Shown: positions 16,380-25,143, counted from the stretch's first letter. The stretch: DNA of 53,900 nucleotides from Candidatus Bathyarchaeota archaeon (GCA_018396615.1 JAGTQT010000005.1:1-53900), one strand, 5' to 3'. The notes: generated by a model from the sequence alone, not told the origin. Program-made: numbers and translations.

Positions 16380-16865
16380 CTATTTTTGACATTTTCTCAG
16401 CAAACGTCCCTCTCGATCGATCTCACCAAGATAAATCCTGGTAGTGGAAATGGGTGAACAATCCTGAGATGGAACCATCTCTATCACAACTATGTCAAGC
16501 GGGCGCAGTCCACGGGATTCCCTTTCTTGATTAATCGCCTTCGCCATCGACTCTGTTTCGCTGCTTACGATTATTGCTTCGACACAGCCTTCAGACAAAG
16601 TCACGCCGTAGGCATCGTTAAGAGGGACGATTTTGGCTCTTTCTGAGAGGGAATGGCTGTCTAGGAAAGCTTTTAGGTCGTGTAGCCTCTGCTGGTATGG
16701 TGCAATTGAATGGGGCTTGTTAAGTTTTTTGGCAAACTCGTCAGAGCAAAGACCGATCATAGCTTTTTCGCTTACATCGAATGCCTTCAGAAGCAAGGCT
16801 TTGTGACCTTTGTGAAGTTCGTCGAAGGTGCCGCCCACTGCGACTGTTTTATATTTACGCGTCAT
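16380..16865 (-). CDS. coaD: Phosphopantetheine adenylyltransferase (archaeal type)
   Basis: A 161-residue nucleotidyltransferase that turns 4'-phosphopantetheine and ATP into dephospho-CoA. The T/HxGH-type motif is GGTFDELHKGH and the C-terminal substrate-binding ISTTRI is present, as in archaeal PPATs. The ATG at 16865 gives a typical N-terminus; an in-frame TTG at 16877 overlaps the stop of pantoate kinase, so translation may be coupled. It ends an operon with the pantoate kinase and an ECF-type transporter subunit, a CoA assembly unit. Confidence 0.92.
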   Translation of the reverse strand: MTRKYKTVAVGGTFDELHKGHKALLLKAFDVSEKAMIGLCSDEFAKKLNKPHSIAPYQQRLHDLKAFLDSHSLSERAKIVPLNDAYGVTLSEGCVEAIIVSSETESMAKAINQERESRGLRPLDIVVIEMVPSQDCSPISTTRIYLGEIDREGRLLRKCQK

Positions 16866-16873
16866 CTTCCGCT

Positions 16874-17803
16874 TCAACTCAGCAGCCTAGCACCGTGAAC
16901 ATCCACGTTTGCTACGAGAATGTTCTCACTGGGCAAGACACGTTTAAAAGCTTGCGCCACTTTTTCGGCATTATCCGATGTTGTCAACGCATGAACAGCG
17001 TCGCCCACCATGTTTTGCGCTGCTCCCACCGCGCCTGCATGCTCTGCAAGCCTAACTAGTCTCTGTAGCCTTTCTGTCATGAATCCTGTTTGGACTGCGA
17101 AACTGTAGCAACATTTCATAAAGTTCTCCAGCGAAGGTTCATCAAGAATCATTTCCAGCGTTTTTCTGCCCCACCTGTTTACTGCAGCACGTTTCTCACG
17201 TGAAGAAAGCACATTTACTGTTGGTATGGGTCCATAAATTCCAGCCACGATAACGTGGTCTTCAGTTATTGGAATTCTATCTATAACCGCAATTCCCGGG
17301 GCTCCTGGCTCAAGGGTTATTATGCATCCGCCAAGCATAAGTGGACCTACTGTGCCTAGGCCTGTTTTGCATTTGACTTCGGCTGTGTGTGCGATTCTGC
17401 CTAGCTGGTTATAGGTTAGGTGCAGGTCTAGCGTTTTGGAAAGTGCTAGGGCGGTGGTTAAGGCTCCTGCGGCGCTTGAGCCGAATCCTGCTCCGATTGG
17501 AATTTCAACTTTATGTTTGATAACCACGTGGTATTTGCGGCTGGCTTTGTCGAGGAGATCTTTGGCTACTGTTTGAGTGGTTTTAGCTTCTGGCGAAATC
17601 TTGTTGTTGATGAAGACTTGGATTTTGTTGTTTTCTGCTTCTGAAACGTGAACGTGGGTGGTGACGCCTTTTTGGATGCCGAATCCGCCGCCTCGAGCGC
17701 CTACTTTTTCCAAGTCCAAGATTGGGTTGCCATTCTTTTTGGTGTCGCATATTTCGAAAAAGCTGGAAATGCCGGCGGGGCTAAATGCTTGGGCTTCTTT
17801 CAC
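16874..17803 (-). CDS. Pantoate kinase (GHMP family)
   Basis: A 309-residue GHMP kinase of the archaeal pantoate kinase type, which phosphorylates pantoate to 4-phosphopantoate in the archaeal CoA route. The ATP-binding GHMP motif is PIGAGFGSSAAGALTTAL. The N-terminal SPAGISSFFEI and KTGLGTVGPLMLGG are typical of this branch. The start is a GTG six bases after the stop of the upstream transporter gene. Between that gene and coaD, the CoA pathway role is well supported. Confidence 0.92.
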   Translation of the reverse strand: MKEAQAFSPAGISSFFEICDTKKNGNPILDLEKVGARGGGFGIQKGVTTHVHVSEAENNKIQVFINNKISPEAKTTQTVAKDLLDKASRKYHVVIKHKVEIPIGAGFGSSAAGALTTALALSKTLDLHLTYNQLGRIAHTAEVKCKTGLGTVGPLMLGGCIITLEPGAPGIAVIDRIPITEDHVIVAGIYGPIPTVNVLSSREKRAAVNRWGRKTLEMILDEPSLENFMKCCYSFAVQTGFMTERLQRLVRLAEHAGAVGAAQNMVGDAVHALTTSDNAEKVAQAFKRVLPSENILVANVDVHGARLLS

Positions 17804-17809
17804 CGGTAT

Positions 17810-18571
17810 CTACTCTTTTGCGTGGGGCTTTATTGATGGAAATGCTTTGTAGCATGCTTCGAGGATTAGTGGTCCGAGCAGAAGGATGAATGGGATTTCT
17901 GTGGCGAAGGTCCAAATATAGATTACTGGCATAAATATGGCTGGTACTGGAGCCTTGAAGTAGGCTGTGGGTGAATAGAAAACTTGGCTGTATGCCCAAA
18001 CAGTTACTGCTATAATCACGCTTCCCACGCTTAAGCCAAGCACGGATCCTGCGCCGTAGTTTCTCCATTTGGGCCAAAATTTGGCAACTACAGTTATTGC
18101 GAGTAGGCTTACAACTGTGGTTAGAGCGAACAGAAGAACGATTTCCAGTGATGAGAGAGTGAAGCTGAAGTAGGCAGCTGACTCAGTTGGCAACAGTGCG
18201 GTAGGCAGCAGTAAACCAGTTATGATGGCTGCGGTTCCGAAGCCTGTGCTTAGCGCTATCTTTTTCCAGTCTAGGCTTGCTCTGGAGACATAGCCGATGA
18301 TGAAGAAGCCGGCAAAGTTGGCAGTGACTCCAGCGGACAAGCTCAAAAGAGGGTCTCCGTGGAAAAGCATATCCCTGATGAATATGCCTATTGCTGCTCC
18401 GATTCCTCCAGTCCAAGGTCCAAACAAGACGGCGAATACGGCGGGGATTACTGCGGCAGGCCAGAAGGCTACTCCGCCAACTGTGATTCCGAAGTCTGTA
18501 AGTCTTCCGACTACTGCGTATAGTGCTGCGCAGATGCCTATCATTGCGATTTGGATGGATTTTGTTGGCAC
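17810..18571 (-). CDS. ECF-type transporter S component, probably for a CoA precursor
   Basis: A 253-residue membrane protein with about six hydrophobic segments: IQIAMIGICAALYAVVGRLT at the N-terminus, then VGGVAFWPAAVIPAVFAVLF, and AAIGIFIRDMLFHGDPLLSL. This is the layout of substrate-binding S components of ECF vitamin transporters. It leads an operon with pantoate kinase and CoaD, which suggests that pantothenate or pantoate is its substrate. No ECF ATPases or T component are in the window, so it would share an energy module encoded elsewhere. The GTG start follows GGAGAACGA. Confidence 0.82.
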   Translation of the reverse strand: MPTKSIQIAMIGICAALYAVVGRLTDFGITVGGVAFWPAAVIPAVFAVLFGPWTGGIGAAIGIFIRDMLFHGDPLLSLSAGVTANFAGFFIIGYVSRASLDWKKIALSTGFGTAAIITGLLLPTALLPTESAAYFSFTLSSLEIVLLFALTTVVSLLAITVVAKFWPKWRNYGAGSVLGLSVGSVIIAVTVWAYSQVFYSPTAYFKAPVPAIFMPVIYIWTFATEIPFILLLGPLILEACYKAFPSIKPHAKE

Positions 18572-18711
18572 TCGTTCTCCCTTCTTTGGTGTTTTGGGCT
18601 TTTAGATATGGTTTCTGTAGATAAGAATTTTGTATGAATTGTTTAAACTGGTCTAAACTTCTTGGGTGGGGTGTTGTTTCTGTCTTTTGTTGTTGTACAC
18701 ATGTGCAGTTA

Positions 18712-18734
18712 TGTGTAGTTTTGTTCTACGCACA
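18712..18734 (+). promoter_or_regulatory. Operator-like element upstream of the pilin gene
   Basis: TGTGTAG, seven bases, then CTACGCACA: GTAG and CTAC form an inverted repeat with TGTG and CACA at the edges. The same element occurs at 19549-19571 in front of the pilus secretion operon, with the same seven-base spacer and similar flanking bases (CATCTTAT versus CCTCTTAT). The TATA box follows directly, so a bound regulator could control recruitment of TFB/TBP. Confidence 0.6.
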
Positions 18735-18740
18735 AACCAT

Positions 18741-18753
18741 CTTATTTAAAATT
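18741..18753 (+). promoter_or_regulatory. TATA box of the pilin gene
   Basis: CTTATTTAAAATT lies seven bases after the operator-like element. The predicted transcription start is near 18770, leaving a short leader with GGAG before the ATG at 18785. Confidence 0.6.
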
Positions 18754-18784
18754 GGCTGATTCACGACCACGGAGAAAAAGGAAA

Positions 18785-19345
18785 ATGAACGTCCTAAAGA
18801 ACAAGAAAGCTTTGAGCGCTGTAGTTACTACGCTGATCATACTCGTCGTTTCAGTGCTGCTCGCAACTGTCGTGACTTTCTACGCCATCAACGTGACAAC
18901 CACAAGAGTTCAAGAAGAAAGCATTCAGGTCTACAAGCTGCATACATGGCACGATGGCTCAACCTATGCTGAGACAGCGTTCCTGATAATTAACACTGGC
19001 GGTCGTGACCTTGTCATCGACAAGATCGCAGTTAGAGGTCAGGAATGTGATTGGTCTACGGTCTTCTACAACAAGACATCATCTACGATAAATGACGATC
19101 TGCCATATGTTACGCCGACAAACGCCACATACCTAGATAGTTCAGTTACGATTGGAAGCACTGCTTATACTCTGACTCAGGGAAGCACAGATGACTTGAT
19201 CTTGCAGTCAGGCGACAGCATGATCGTCTACATACTTAACCCTGACCACATCTCTGTCAACGACATTGGTGTCACAGTAGGCGTAACAATATTCACTGCG
19301 AACGCTCAGTACTACAAGGAATCTAACGTGCAAGCTTCTTCGTAA
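18785..19345 (+). CDS. Type IV pilin-like protein
   Basis: A 186-residue secreted protein with a short basic N-terminus (MNVLKNKK) followed by ALSAVVTTLIILVVSVLLA, the N-terminal hydrophobic helix of archaeal pilins. The mature part is beta-rich with several Asn-X-Ser/Thr sites (NVT, NKT, NAT), as expected of a glycosylated surface filament. The end, DIGVTVGVTIFTANAQYY, resembles the last strand of archaellin-type domains. The ATG at 18785 has GGAGAAAAAGG upstream; a TTG at 18752 overlaps the TATA box and is unlikely. It shares an operator-like site with the downstream secretion operon. Confidence 0.75.
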   Translation: MNVLKNKKALSAVVTTLIILVVSVLLATVVTFYAINVTTTRVQEESIQVYKLHTWHDGSTYAETAFLIINTGGRDLVIDKIAVRGQECDWSTVFYNKTSSTINDDLPYVTPTNATYLDSSVTIGSTAYTLTQGSTDDLILQSGDSMIVYILNPDHISVNDIGVTVGVTIFTANAQYYKESNVQASS

Positions 19346-19360
19346 GCAGCGCAATAGCTC

Positions 19361-19391
19361 TCCTCTTTCTTTTTTCCTCTGTTTTTATGTT
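19361..19391 (+). terminator. Pyrimidine-rich terminator after the pilin gene
   Basis: A stretch of C/T with several T runs (CTTTCTTTTTTCC, then GTTTTTATG) begins 16 bases after the pilin stop codon. Such U-rich tracts end archaeal transcripts. Confidence 0.5.
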
Positions 19392-19522
19392 TTCTAACAT
19401 GATAAAGAAGCGGGAAAACTGCTAGACTGAAAGTTTTAAACCCCCTTTTATATAGGTAGCCAACGTAGCTTGCATTCGCTGTTGTTATGTAGCTGGGTTT
19501 TCTAGAAGGCGGAGGTTTGTTC

Positions 19523-19555
19523 ATGCAAATATGTATTCTCGCTACTGATGTGTAG
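19523..19555 (+). CDS. Possible 10-residue leader peptide ORF
   Basis: GGAGGT followed by an ATG gives a ten-codon frame, MQICILATDV, ending with TAG. The stop is part of the TGTGTAG arm of the second operator-like element. A TATA-like CTTTTATATAGG at 19446-19457 could drive it. The strong ribosome binding site is the only support, so this is tentative. Confidence 0.25.
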   Translation: MQICILATDV

Positions 19556-19571
19556 TACTGTTCTACGCACA
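19549..19571 (+). promoter_or_regulatory. Operator-like element upstream of the pilus operon
   Basis: Second copy of the element at 18712-18734: TGTGTAG, seven bases, CTACGCACA. The spacer differs at two positions (TACTGTT versus TTTTGTT). It is followed by CCTCTTATCTTCTC, a weaker TATA region, about 70 bases before the first gene of the operon. Confidence 0.6.
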
Positions 19572-19640
19572 CCCTCTTATCTTCTCATTGAAGCGAAAAA
19601 CTGCTAGTATACTGATTAGAGAGGAGACCAGCCGAAAACA

Positions 19641-20480
19641 TTGTGTCCAAAGCAGCTAGAAGGGAAAGCCTCAACGCCAGTTCGCTTTAACAGAGCCTTG
19701 GCAATACCAGTCACCTACTTGATGCTGTTCGTGGCTTTGATAACCATAATATCGGCAACTTACAGCTTTGCCATAATCAAGATAAATGCTAAGGCAAACA
19801 CGTTGAAAGCCTCTCTTGCGAAGCAAAGCATGCAGCAGCTTGACGACGCATTACACGACGTCGCATGGAGCACGGGGGCTTCCAAAACAGTTTATTTCGA
19901 CGAGTATAGTGGTAGTTTTCAGACTTTCCCATCCGCAGAGAACCTGCAGATTACAATAGCTTTCACATCAGAGCCTTCCGAATTGGCGCTTAACGGATCA
20001 ATTGGAAAGGTGGCTTACAGGTTGCAAGCCTCCGAGTACAGCGATGTTGGGCTTTTCATTAAGGGAAATAGCAAGGCAATAGTAAACCAGAGCCTTTCTA
20101 TGGCAACACAGCTTTACGTCGAGGAAAACGGGGGCAATCAACAAGTAACGCTTTGCTACCGACCCTATGCTTTATCAGCACCTATTGGGTCAGAAAACGG
20201 TAAACCCTTGAATCTTGTGCGCATTTACCTCATAAACCTAAGCTTATCGCAAAGTCTCTTACTTGAAGGAGAATTCAACCTAAAAACAACATCAACAAAC
20301 GTTGAGATCACGACAAAACAGTATGAACTTAACCAAACAGTCACCTCGGTCGCGTTGACAGGCAAAATGGGCTCTTGCTCAGACACTGTTTGGCTACCGA
20401 TCTCAAGCAACTTGGATGGAGCATTTGTAGAGCTAGAGATTCTTGTTTGCAACATTTGTATAGAAAAAGCGGAGGCTTAG
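19641..20480 (+). CDS. Membrane-anchored pilus-associated protein
   Basis: A 279-residue protein with one N-terminal hydrophobic helix (ALAIPVTYLMLFVALITIIS, residues 19-38) and a long extracytoplasmic beta-rich domain with Asn-X-Ser/Thr sites and four Cys residues toward the C-terminus. Single-helix proteins like this accompany PilB/PilC-type genes in archaea and are probably minor pilins or assembly factors. I could not name a family with certainty. The start is a TTG at 19641 with a poorly placed ribosome site, so the true start is uncertain. First gene of the pilus operon. Confidence 0.65.
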   Translation: MCPKQLEGKASTPVRFNRALAIPVTYLMLFVALITIISATYSFAIIKINAKANTLKASLAKQSMQQLDDALHDVAWSTGASKTVYFDEYSGSFQTFPSAENLQITIAFTSEPSELALNGSIGKVAYRLQASEYSDVGLFIKGNSKAIVNQSLSMATQLYVEENGGNQQVTLCYRPYALSAPIGSENGKPLNLVRIYLINLSLSQSLLLEGEFNLKTTSTNVEITTKQYELNQTVTSVALTGKMGSCSDTVWLPISSNLDGAFVELEILVCNICIEKAEA

Positions 20481-20482
20481 CT

Positions 20483-20938
20483 GTGCCGTCAATATTGCCA
20501 GGGCATCTCTACACTTTCGCTGCACTTCTTGCCGTAAGTAGCCTCCTTGTCTTCTCATTCATGGTTTACGCGGGAACAGCCCGCACTTCGTCAGAAATAA
20601 GGCTACTAAACAAACTTCTAGATCATGTGGCGGCTGACGCAAGCGAACTTCTTAACATAGCTCTTACGGTGAACGCTACCATCGAACGTCAACTTCAGAT
20701 GCCTTCGGCAATAGGTAACCAGCAGTATTGGCTTAGACTTCGCAATGACTCTTCCAGTGCATGGCTGGAAGGCGGGCTTGGAGCCACGCCGATAGAAGGC
20801 TCAGAACTCAAAGCCTACCTTCCAAACGGAGCCTTTGTGTCTGGCAGCTATCTTTCGGGGCATGGATCAGCCAAACTGACATGCTTCCTAGATGACGGCA
20901 TCCTGAGAGTTCAACTTTCAAGCGCGAATGGAGATTGA
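20483..20938 (+). CDS. Membrane-anchored pilus-associated protein
   Basis: A 151-residue protein whose N-terminus (PSILPGHLYTFAALLAVSSL) forms one membrane helix, followed by an extracytoplasmic domain with sequons (NAT, NDS). The GTG start lies two bases after the previous stop with GGAGG seven bases upstream, which decides against the longer 20375 reading. Probably a minor pilin-like subunit. No named family is recognised. Confidence 0.65.
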   Translation: MPSILPGHLYTFAALLAVSSLLVFSFMVYAGTARTSSEIRLLNKLLDHVAADASELLNIALTVNATIERQLQMPSAIGNQQYWLRLRNDSSSAWLEGGLGATPIEGSELKAYLPNGAFVSGSYLSGHGSAKLTCFLDDGILRVQLSSANGD

Positions 20939-20949
20939 TGGAGTTGAAG

Positions 20950-22539
20950 ATGAGCAATAAGTCTAAAGCAAAGGCGGAAACAAGCCTTGAAGAAGTAATC
21001 AAGAACGAGGAAGAAGCAGTTGATTCTCTCAATGTTAGAAGGTCGAGTATCCCTGAGGGATATGATGAGATCGAGTACTATCCGCTTATACCTCCTTTTG
21101 CGTACGCGGCAATTCTTCAAAACAGAGAAACACTGGAACACCTTTACGTGCTAGATGAACTGCCGCTCAGCAGAGAGGAGAGAATTGGCTACACCAGCTT
21201 AAGAAACATCTTAGAATACGAGCTACAAGCACCTGAAGGCGAAGAAACACTTGCTGAATCCTTCAGGAGACAATTACCCGCCATCATTAAAGATCACGAA
21301 AAAATCTTTATAGGAATCTCTCAGATTGGCATGCGCAAAATCCTCTACAACCTTGAAAGAGATATCGTTGGCTACGGAAAGATTGATCCGCTTCTGCATG
21401 ACGATAACGTGGAGGACATAAGCTGCGGCGGAGTAAACAAGCCCATCTTCCTTTGGCACAGAAAATACGAAAACATCAGAACCAATGTAGCTTTTCGCGA
21501 TGAGCAAGAACTAGACGACTTCGTAATGCGTGTTGTCCACAAGGCTGGAAAGCACGTAAGCATAGCCTTCCCAATAGTTGACGTAACTCTTCCTGAAAAG
21601 CATAGGCTGGCAGTCTCTTTCGGAAAAGAAACAACTCCTCTAGGCACATCGTTTACTGTGAGAAAGTTTCGAAGAGATCCCTTCACCATTGTTGACTTGA
21701 TTGAGAACGAGACAATAGACGAGTCGATAGCCGCGTACCTGTGGATGCTGATGGAGAATAAGATGTCTGTGATGATCATAGGGGCAACAGGCGCAGGTAA
21801 AACCACAGCGCTGAACGCTGTAGCTTGCCTTGTAAGACCCAACTACAAAATAATCTCAGTAGAAGAGGTAGCGGAAATCAACCTTCCGCATGAAAACTGG
21901 ACATCAACCATTGCCCGCTCAGGCTTCGGCGTCGAAGGAGAAGGCGAAATCTCCCTGTACGATCTGATCAAGTCAGCAGTACGACACCGCCCAGACTTAA
22001 TACTTGTAGGAGAAATTCGCGGTGAAGAGGCATACGTCCTCTTTCAAGCGCTGGCAACAGGTCACGGCGGTTTATGCACTTTACACGCTGAGGATGTTGA
22101 CACTGCCGTGAAGAGGCTCACGCAGCCGCCCATGAACATTCCAACATCAATAATTCCCCTGATGAACTGCGTCATCAACGTAAAACATGTAAGAACGCCT
22201 GTCTTCCTAGAGTCCGGAAAGAGGCTTTCAAGCAGAAAATTCATCAACGTCTCAGAAATAAAAGACGCCAGCAGCTTCCAACAAGTCTTCAGCTGGAACC
22301 CCTCAACCGACACTTTCCAAGAGAACATTGCAGACAGCTATCTGCTTAAGAGAATGGCTACAAGCTTGGACATTCCCATAGAGAAAATCATTGACGAACT
22401 CGAATATCGCAAGCGCGTTTTGCTTCATATGGTCGAGCATAGGATAAGGGACTACAAAAGCGTGAACAACGTGCTAAGCAAGTATTACAACAACCCGCAG
22501 CTGTTTCAAAGAGAGTTCCTTGAAAAATCTAAATGGTGA
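20950..22539 (+). CDS. Type IV pilus assembly ATPase (VirB11/PilB/ArlI family)
   Basis: A 529-residue secretion ATPase that powers pilin extraction or filament assembly at the cytoplasmic face. It has an N-terminal domain (1-150), the linker region with GYGKIDPLL, then Walker A GATGAGKTT, an Asp box at VEEVAEINLP, Walker B LILVGEIRGEE, and the His box ATGHGGLCTLHAED. All catalytic residues are in place. The start is the ATG at 20950 with GGAG six bases before; an ATG at 20938 is in frame. It overlaps or abuts the membrane platform gene, the standard pair. Confidence 0.93.
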   Translation: MSNKSKAKAETSLEEVIKNEEEAVDSLNVRRSSIPEGYDEIEYYPLIPPFAYAAILQNRETLEHLYVLDELPLSREERIGYTSLRNILEYELQAPEGEETLAESFRRQLPAIIKDHEKIFIGISQIGMRKILYNLERDIVGYGKIDPLLHDDNVEDISCGGVNKPIFLWHRKYENIRTNVAFRDEQELDDFVMRVVHKAGKHVSIAFPIVDVTLPEKHRLAVSFGKETTPLGTSFTVRKFRRDPFTIVDLIENETIDESIAAYLWMLMENKMSVMIIGATGAGKTTALNAVACLVRPNYKIISVEEVAEINLPHENWTSTIARSGFGVEGEGEISLYDLIKSAVRHRPDLILVGEIRGEEAYVLFQALATGHGGLCTLHAEDVDTAVKRLTQPPMNIPTSIIPLMNCVINVKHVRTPVFLESGKRLSSRKFINVSEIKDASSFQQVFSWNPSTDTFQENIADSYLLKRMATSLDIPIEKIIDELEYRKRVLLHMVEHRIRDYKSVNNVLSKYYNNPQLFQREFLEKSKW

Positions 22540-22543
22540 GACC

Positions 22544-24052
22544 TTGGAGACGCACATCAAGCCAAAATTCTTCAAGCAACTTCTAGGCTATCTGACAGGC
22601 GCAAGCTCAAGCGAAATCGACCGCGAACTGCCATTTGCAGCGCTGCTGTTTACACTGCTTGCGGCAAGCGGCGTGACAATCTACGAAAGCTGGAAGAAAC
22701 TATGCAGAATAAGTCTCCTTCCTAATTTTCAAAAGGAGGCTCGCGAAATCGTCCGGCAAGTCGAAGTCTTAGGCTACGATCCGCTTACCGTGATGTACAA
22801 GCGTTCTGAAAAGGTGAAATCGAAAAGCTACCGTGAATTCCTATTAGGCTACGTTTCCTCAGTAAGAAGCGGAGGAAACACTGTAAACTATCTTAAAAGC
22901 AAACTGCGCTCGATCTTTGACGTGCAAAGCGCCGCCGCCGTCCGCTCAATTGAAAGACTAGGAACCCTAGTAGAGGCTTACGCCGTAATGCTCATAGTCA
23001 CCCTTTGCTCCTACATACTTTTCATCGTCTTTTCCACAACCTCCATCTTTGAACCCATGAAAGCTTCAGGCACGCCCGGCATGTCTCCAGTTGTTACTAG
23101 CGTTCTCGTTTTCTTTGTAACGCCCATGATCTCCATCGTGTTTATGGCGGTAGCGAATGCAGAGCGAAAAAGCAACTTGATAAGTGTTAAGAAGCCCTAT
23201 CAGCTGGCATTGCCTTCAGCAGTAGCCGTTGGGCTATTTCTGGTACTACTTGCGTTTCCAACTCCCCTTCAGTTCTTGGCAGGTCCAGAGCTTTTTCCCC
23301 TCGTGGTCACGGTTTGCCTAGCAATAATCTCTTTTCCACCAATGCTTGCCTACGCAAAGATCGCTAAAATCAACTCAGATGCGGAGACAGCTATGCCCAG
23401 TTTTCTCAGAGACGTGACCGAAGCCAGAAAAACCGGTTTGTCTCCTGAAAAAAGCATAATCCACGCTGCAAAACGCACTGGCTACGGGCGGTTTACTGGT
23501 CTGCTTCACCTTATCCGAAGCCAAATGGAATGGGGGGTCTCCCTTAGAAAGATCTTCGAAAACTTGGGACAAAAAATCCGTTCATGGCCCGTTCTTGTGC
23601 ATTTTCTGATACTTTCGGAGACCATCAAAATCGGAGGCGGCGCAACCACCGCACTAGACATACTTACAGAGTACAGTGAAAAGCAGAGAGATGTTGACGC
23701 CAACAAGAAGTCACTTCTTCGCCCCTACGTCATTCTAGCCTTTGTCTGGAGCATTCTTATCGCGCTTACAACGACCATGGTTGCCATGACCGTCTTTGCC
23801 TTAACTCAGATATCCATGCCCGGCACCGTTCCTATGCCTATCAGGCTTATGCAGGATCAAATTAACATGTTCTCAGTAGGCATAATCTTCCAGTGTTGGC
23901 TTTCAGGATTCTTTGTCGGCAAGGTAAACGAGGGAACCTTCGCTGCAGGTTTCAAGTACTCCGTCATGCTCGTAATCACGGCGTATCTCTCACTTGTGCT
24001 ATCACGCGGACTAATAGGAGACCTATACGGTGTCACAGTGTTTCCGCAATAG
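22544..24052 (+). CDS. Pilus assembly membrane platform protein (TadC/PilC/ArlJ family)
   Basis: A 502-residue integral membrane protein with two T2SSF-type halves. Hydrophobic segments lie near 150-175, 190-205, 220-240, 255-275 and, after a second cytoplasmic domain (DAETAMPSFLRDVTEARKTG), near 395-420, 440-460 and 470-490. It is the inner-membrane platform for the ATPase encoded just upstream. The TTG at 22544 follows GGTGAG; an in-frame TTG at 22520 overlaps the ATPase gene. Residues such as GKVNEGTFAAGFKYSVML near the end are typical of archaeal ArlJ-like proteins. Confidence 0.9.
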   Translation: METHIKPKFFKQLLGYLTGASSSEIDRELPFAALLFTLLAASGVTIYESWKKLCRISLLPNFQKEAREIVRQVEVLGYDPLTVMYKRSEKVKSKSYREFLLGYVSSVRSGGNTVNYLKSKLRSIFDVQSAAAVRSIERLGTLVEAYAVMLIVTLCSYILFIVFSTTSIFEPMKASGTPGMSPVVTSVLVFFVTPMISIVFMAVANAERKSNLISVKKPYQLALPSAVAVGLFLVLLAFPTPLQFLAGPELFPLVVTVCLAIISFPPMLAYAKIAKINSDAETAMPSFLRDVTEARKTGLSPEKSIIHAAKRTGYGRFTGLLHLIRSQMEWGVSLRKIFENLGQKIRSWPVLVHFLILSETIKIGGGATTALDILTEYSEKQRDVDANKKSLLRPYVILAFVWSILIALTTTMVAMTVFALTQISMPGTVPMPIRLMQDQINMFSVGIIFQCWLSGFFVGKVNEGTFAAGFKYSVMLVITAYLSLVLSRGLIGDLYGVTVFPQ

Positions 24053-24078
24053 AGGCAAAAACAGGAAGTGCAAAAAAC

Positions 24079-25143
24079 ATGCCAGCCACATCGATTGACA
24101 CGTTTTTCGCCTGTTCCTTAATGGTGTTGCTTACAGTAGTTGCCATGGCAAGCACCTCAAAGGTGATCTACTCGTATATGGGTAGCCGCCAAGAGTTAAG
24201 CGAAGTTGAAAGACTCTACGCGCTATCCAAACGTCTCTTGCTAGACTGCGGAAACCCAGCAAACTGGGGTAAACATGGCGAAGAGGTTCCGGAAAAGTTT
24301 GGTCTAGCAGAAAGCAGTGTAGAAGCCGCGTACGCATTGGATATCGACAAAGTCTCTCGGCTAAACGATAGAAACCATTTTGAAATCACGTATGCGCAGG
24401 CATATTCAGCTCTAGGAATACCCGACCTTTCTTTCAAAATGGAGATACAACCAGTTTTTGGTGTCACTGTAAACCTAACAGCGAAATATGAAGAAGCAAA
24501 TGAAACAACATACACCTTCAAAATCTTAACCGAACGTGGAGGCGCATCTGTTTCCGCGGAACTAAAATGCTACGCAGTTTCAGAGAATCGCCTACAACAG
24601 AGCGATGTCCATGCTTCAAGCGGTCAAGTCTATGTCAACATAAGCATCCCGAACAGCGACGCTGGACCAGCCCTGCTCGTGGCTTTCGCAAGATCCCCCC
24701 ATGATTCCTGCATAGCGTCTTTCAGCGCATACCCTTTTCAACACGGGTCCGCAGAGCCAAAGACCAATGGAACCTATGCGAAGCTAAGCCCGCTAAACCA
24801 TAGCCTCACAGTATCCGTAAACCATCCTTTAACAAATGTTTCCAGAGCATACGCATTAACCTTTAACCATGTATCAACGCTCGCGCAGACAACAGCATCT
24901 AACCAGTCAGCAACCTACCCGATCCCCAGCTTAACAGAGCCAAGCCCCATATTGCTAGTCGCAGCAGGCTACAACTCTACAGACTTTTTTACCGAGTGGA
25001 CAGCCTACCCGCAGATTCCTATTCAGTTTGGCGTCAGCCCTGCAGGGCGCTCAAACACGTTTACTTGCCACTACATTGTGCGGATTAACGCAGTTATCTA
25101 CAGATGCACGATATGGATCGGAGGCTTAGCCGATGAAACGTGA
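24079..25143 (+). CDS. Secreted pilus-operon protein with N-terminal membrane helix
   Basis: A 354-residue surface protein: DTFFACSLMVLLTVVAMAS at the N-terminus is a membrane helix or signal anchor, followed by a large beta-rich ectodomain with many Asn-X-Ser/Thr sites. LERLYALSKRLLLDCGNP-like wording (RLYALSKRLLLDCGNPANWG, 46-65) is seen in several haloarchaeal and TACK pilus-operon proteins. I do not recognise a named domain. The ATG follows GGAAGTG. Longer upstream frames overlap the platform gene and are shadows. It overlaps the next gene by 11 bases. Confidence 0.7.
   Translation: MPATSIDTFFACSLMVLLTVVAMASTSKVIYSYMGSRQELSEVERLYALSKRLLLDCGNPANWGKHGEEVPEKFGLAESSVEAAYALDIDKVSRLNDRNHFEITYAQAYSALGIPDLSFKMEIQPVFGVTVNLTAKYEEANETTYTFKILTERGGASVSAELKCYAVSENRLQQSDVHASSGQVYVNISIPNSDAGPALLVAFARSPHDSCIASFSAYPFQHGSAEPKTNGTYAKLSPLNHSLTVSVNHPLTNVSRAYALTFNHVSTLAQTTASNQSATYPIPSLTEPSPILLVAAGYNSTDFFTEWTAYPQIPIQFGVSPAGRSNTFTCHYIVRINAVIYRCTIWIGGLADET

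Noticed and set aside
23893..24078. Upstream extension of the 24079 surface protein
   Set aside because: The extension lies wholly in the coding region of the platform protein in another frame. The ATG at 24079 has a ribosome site and is followed at once by a membrane helix.
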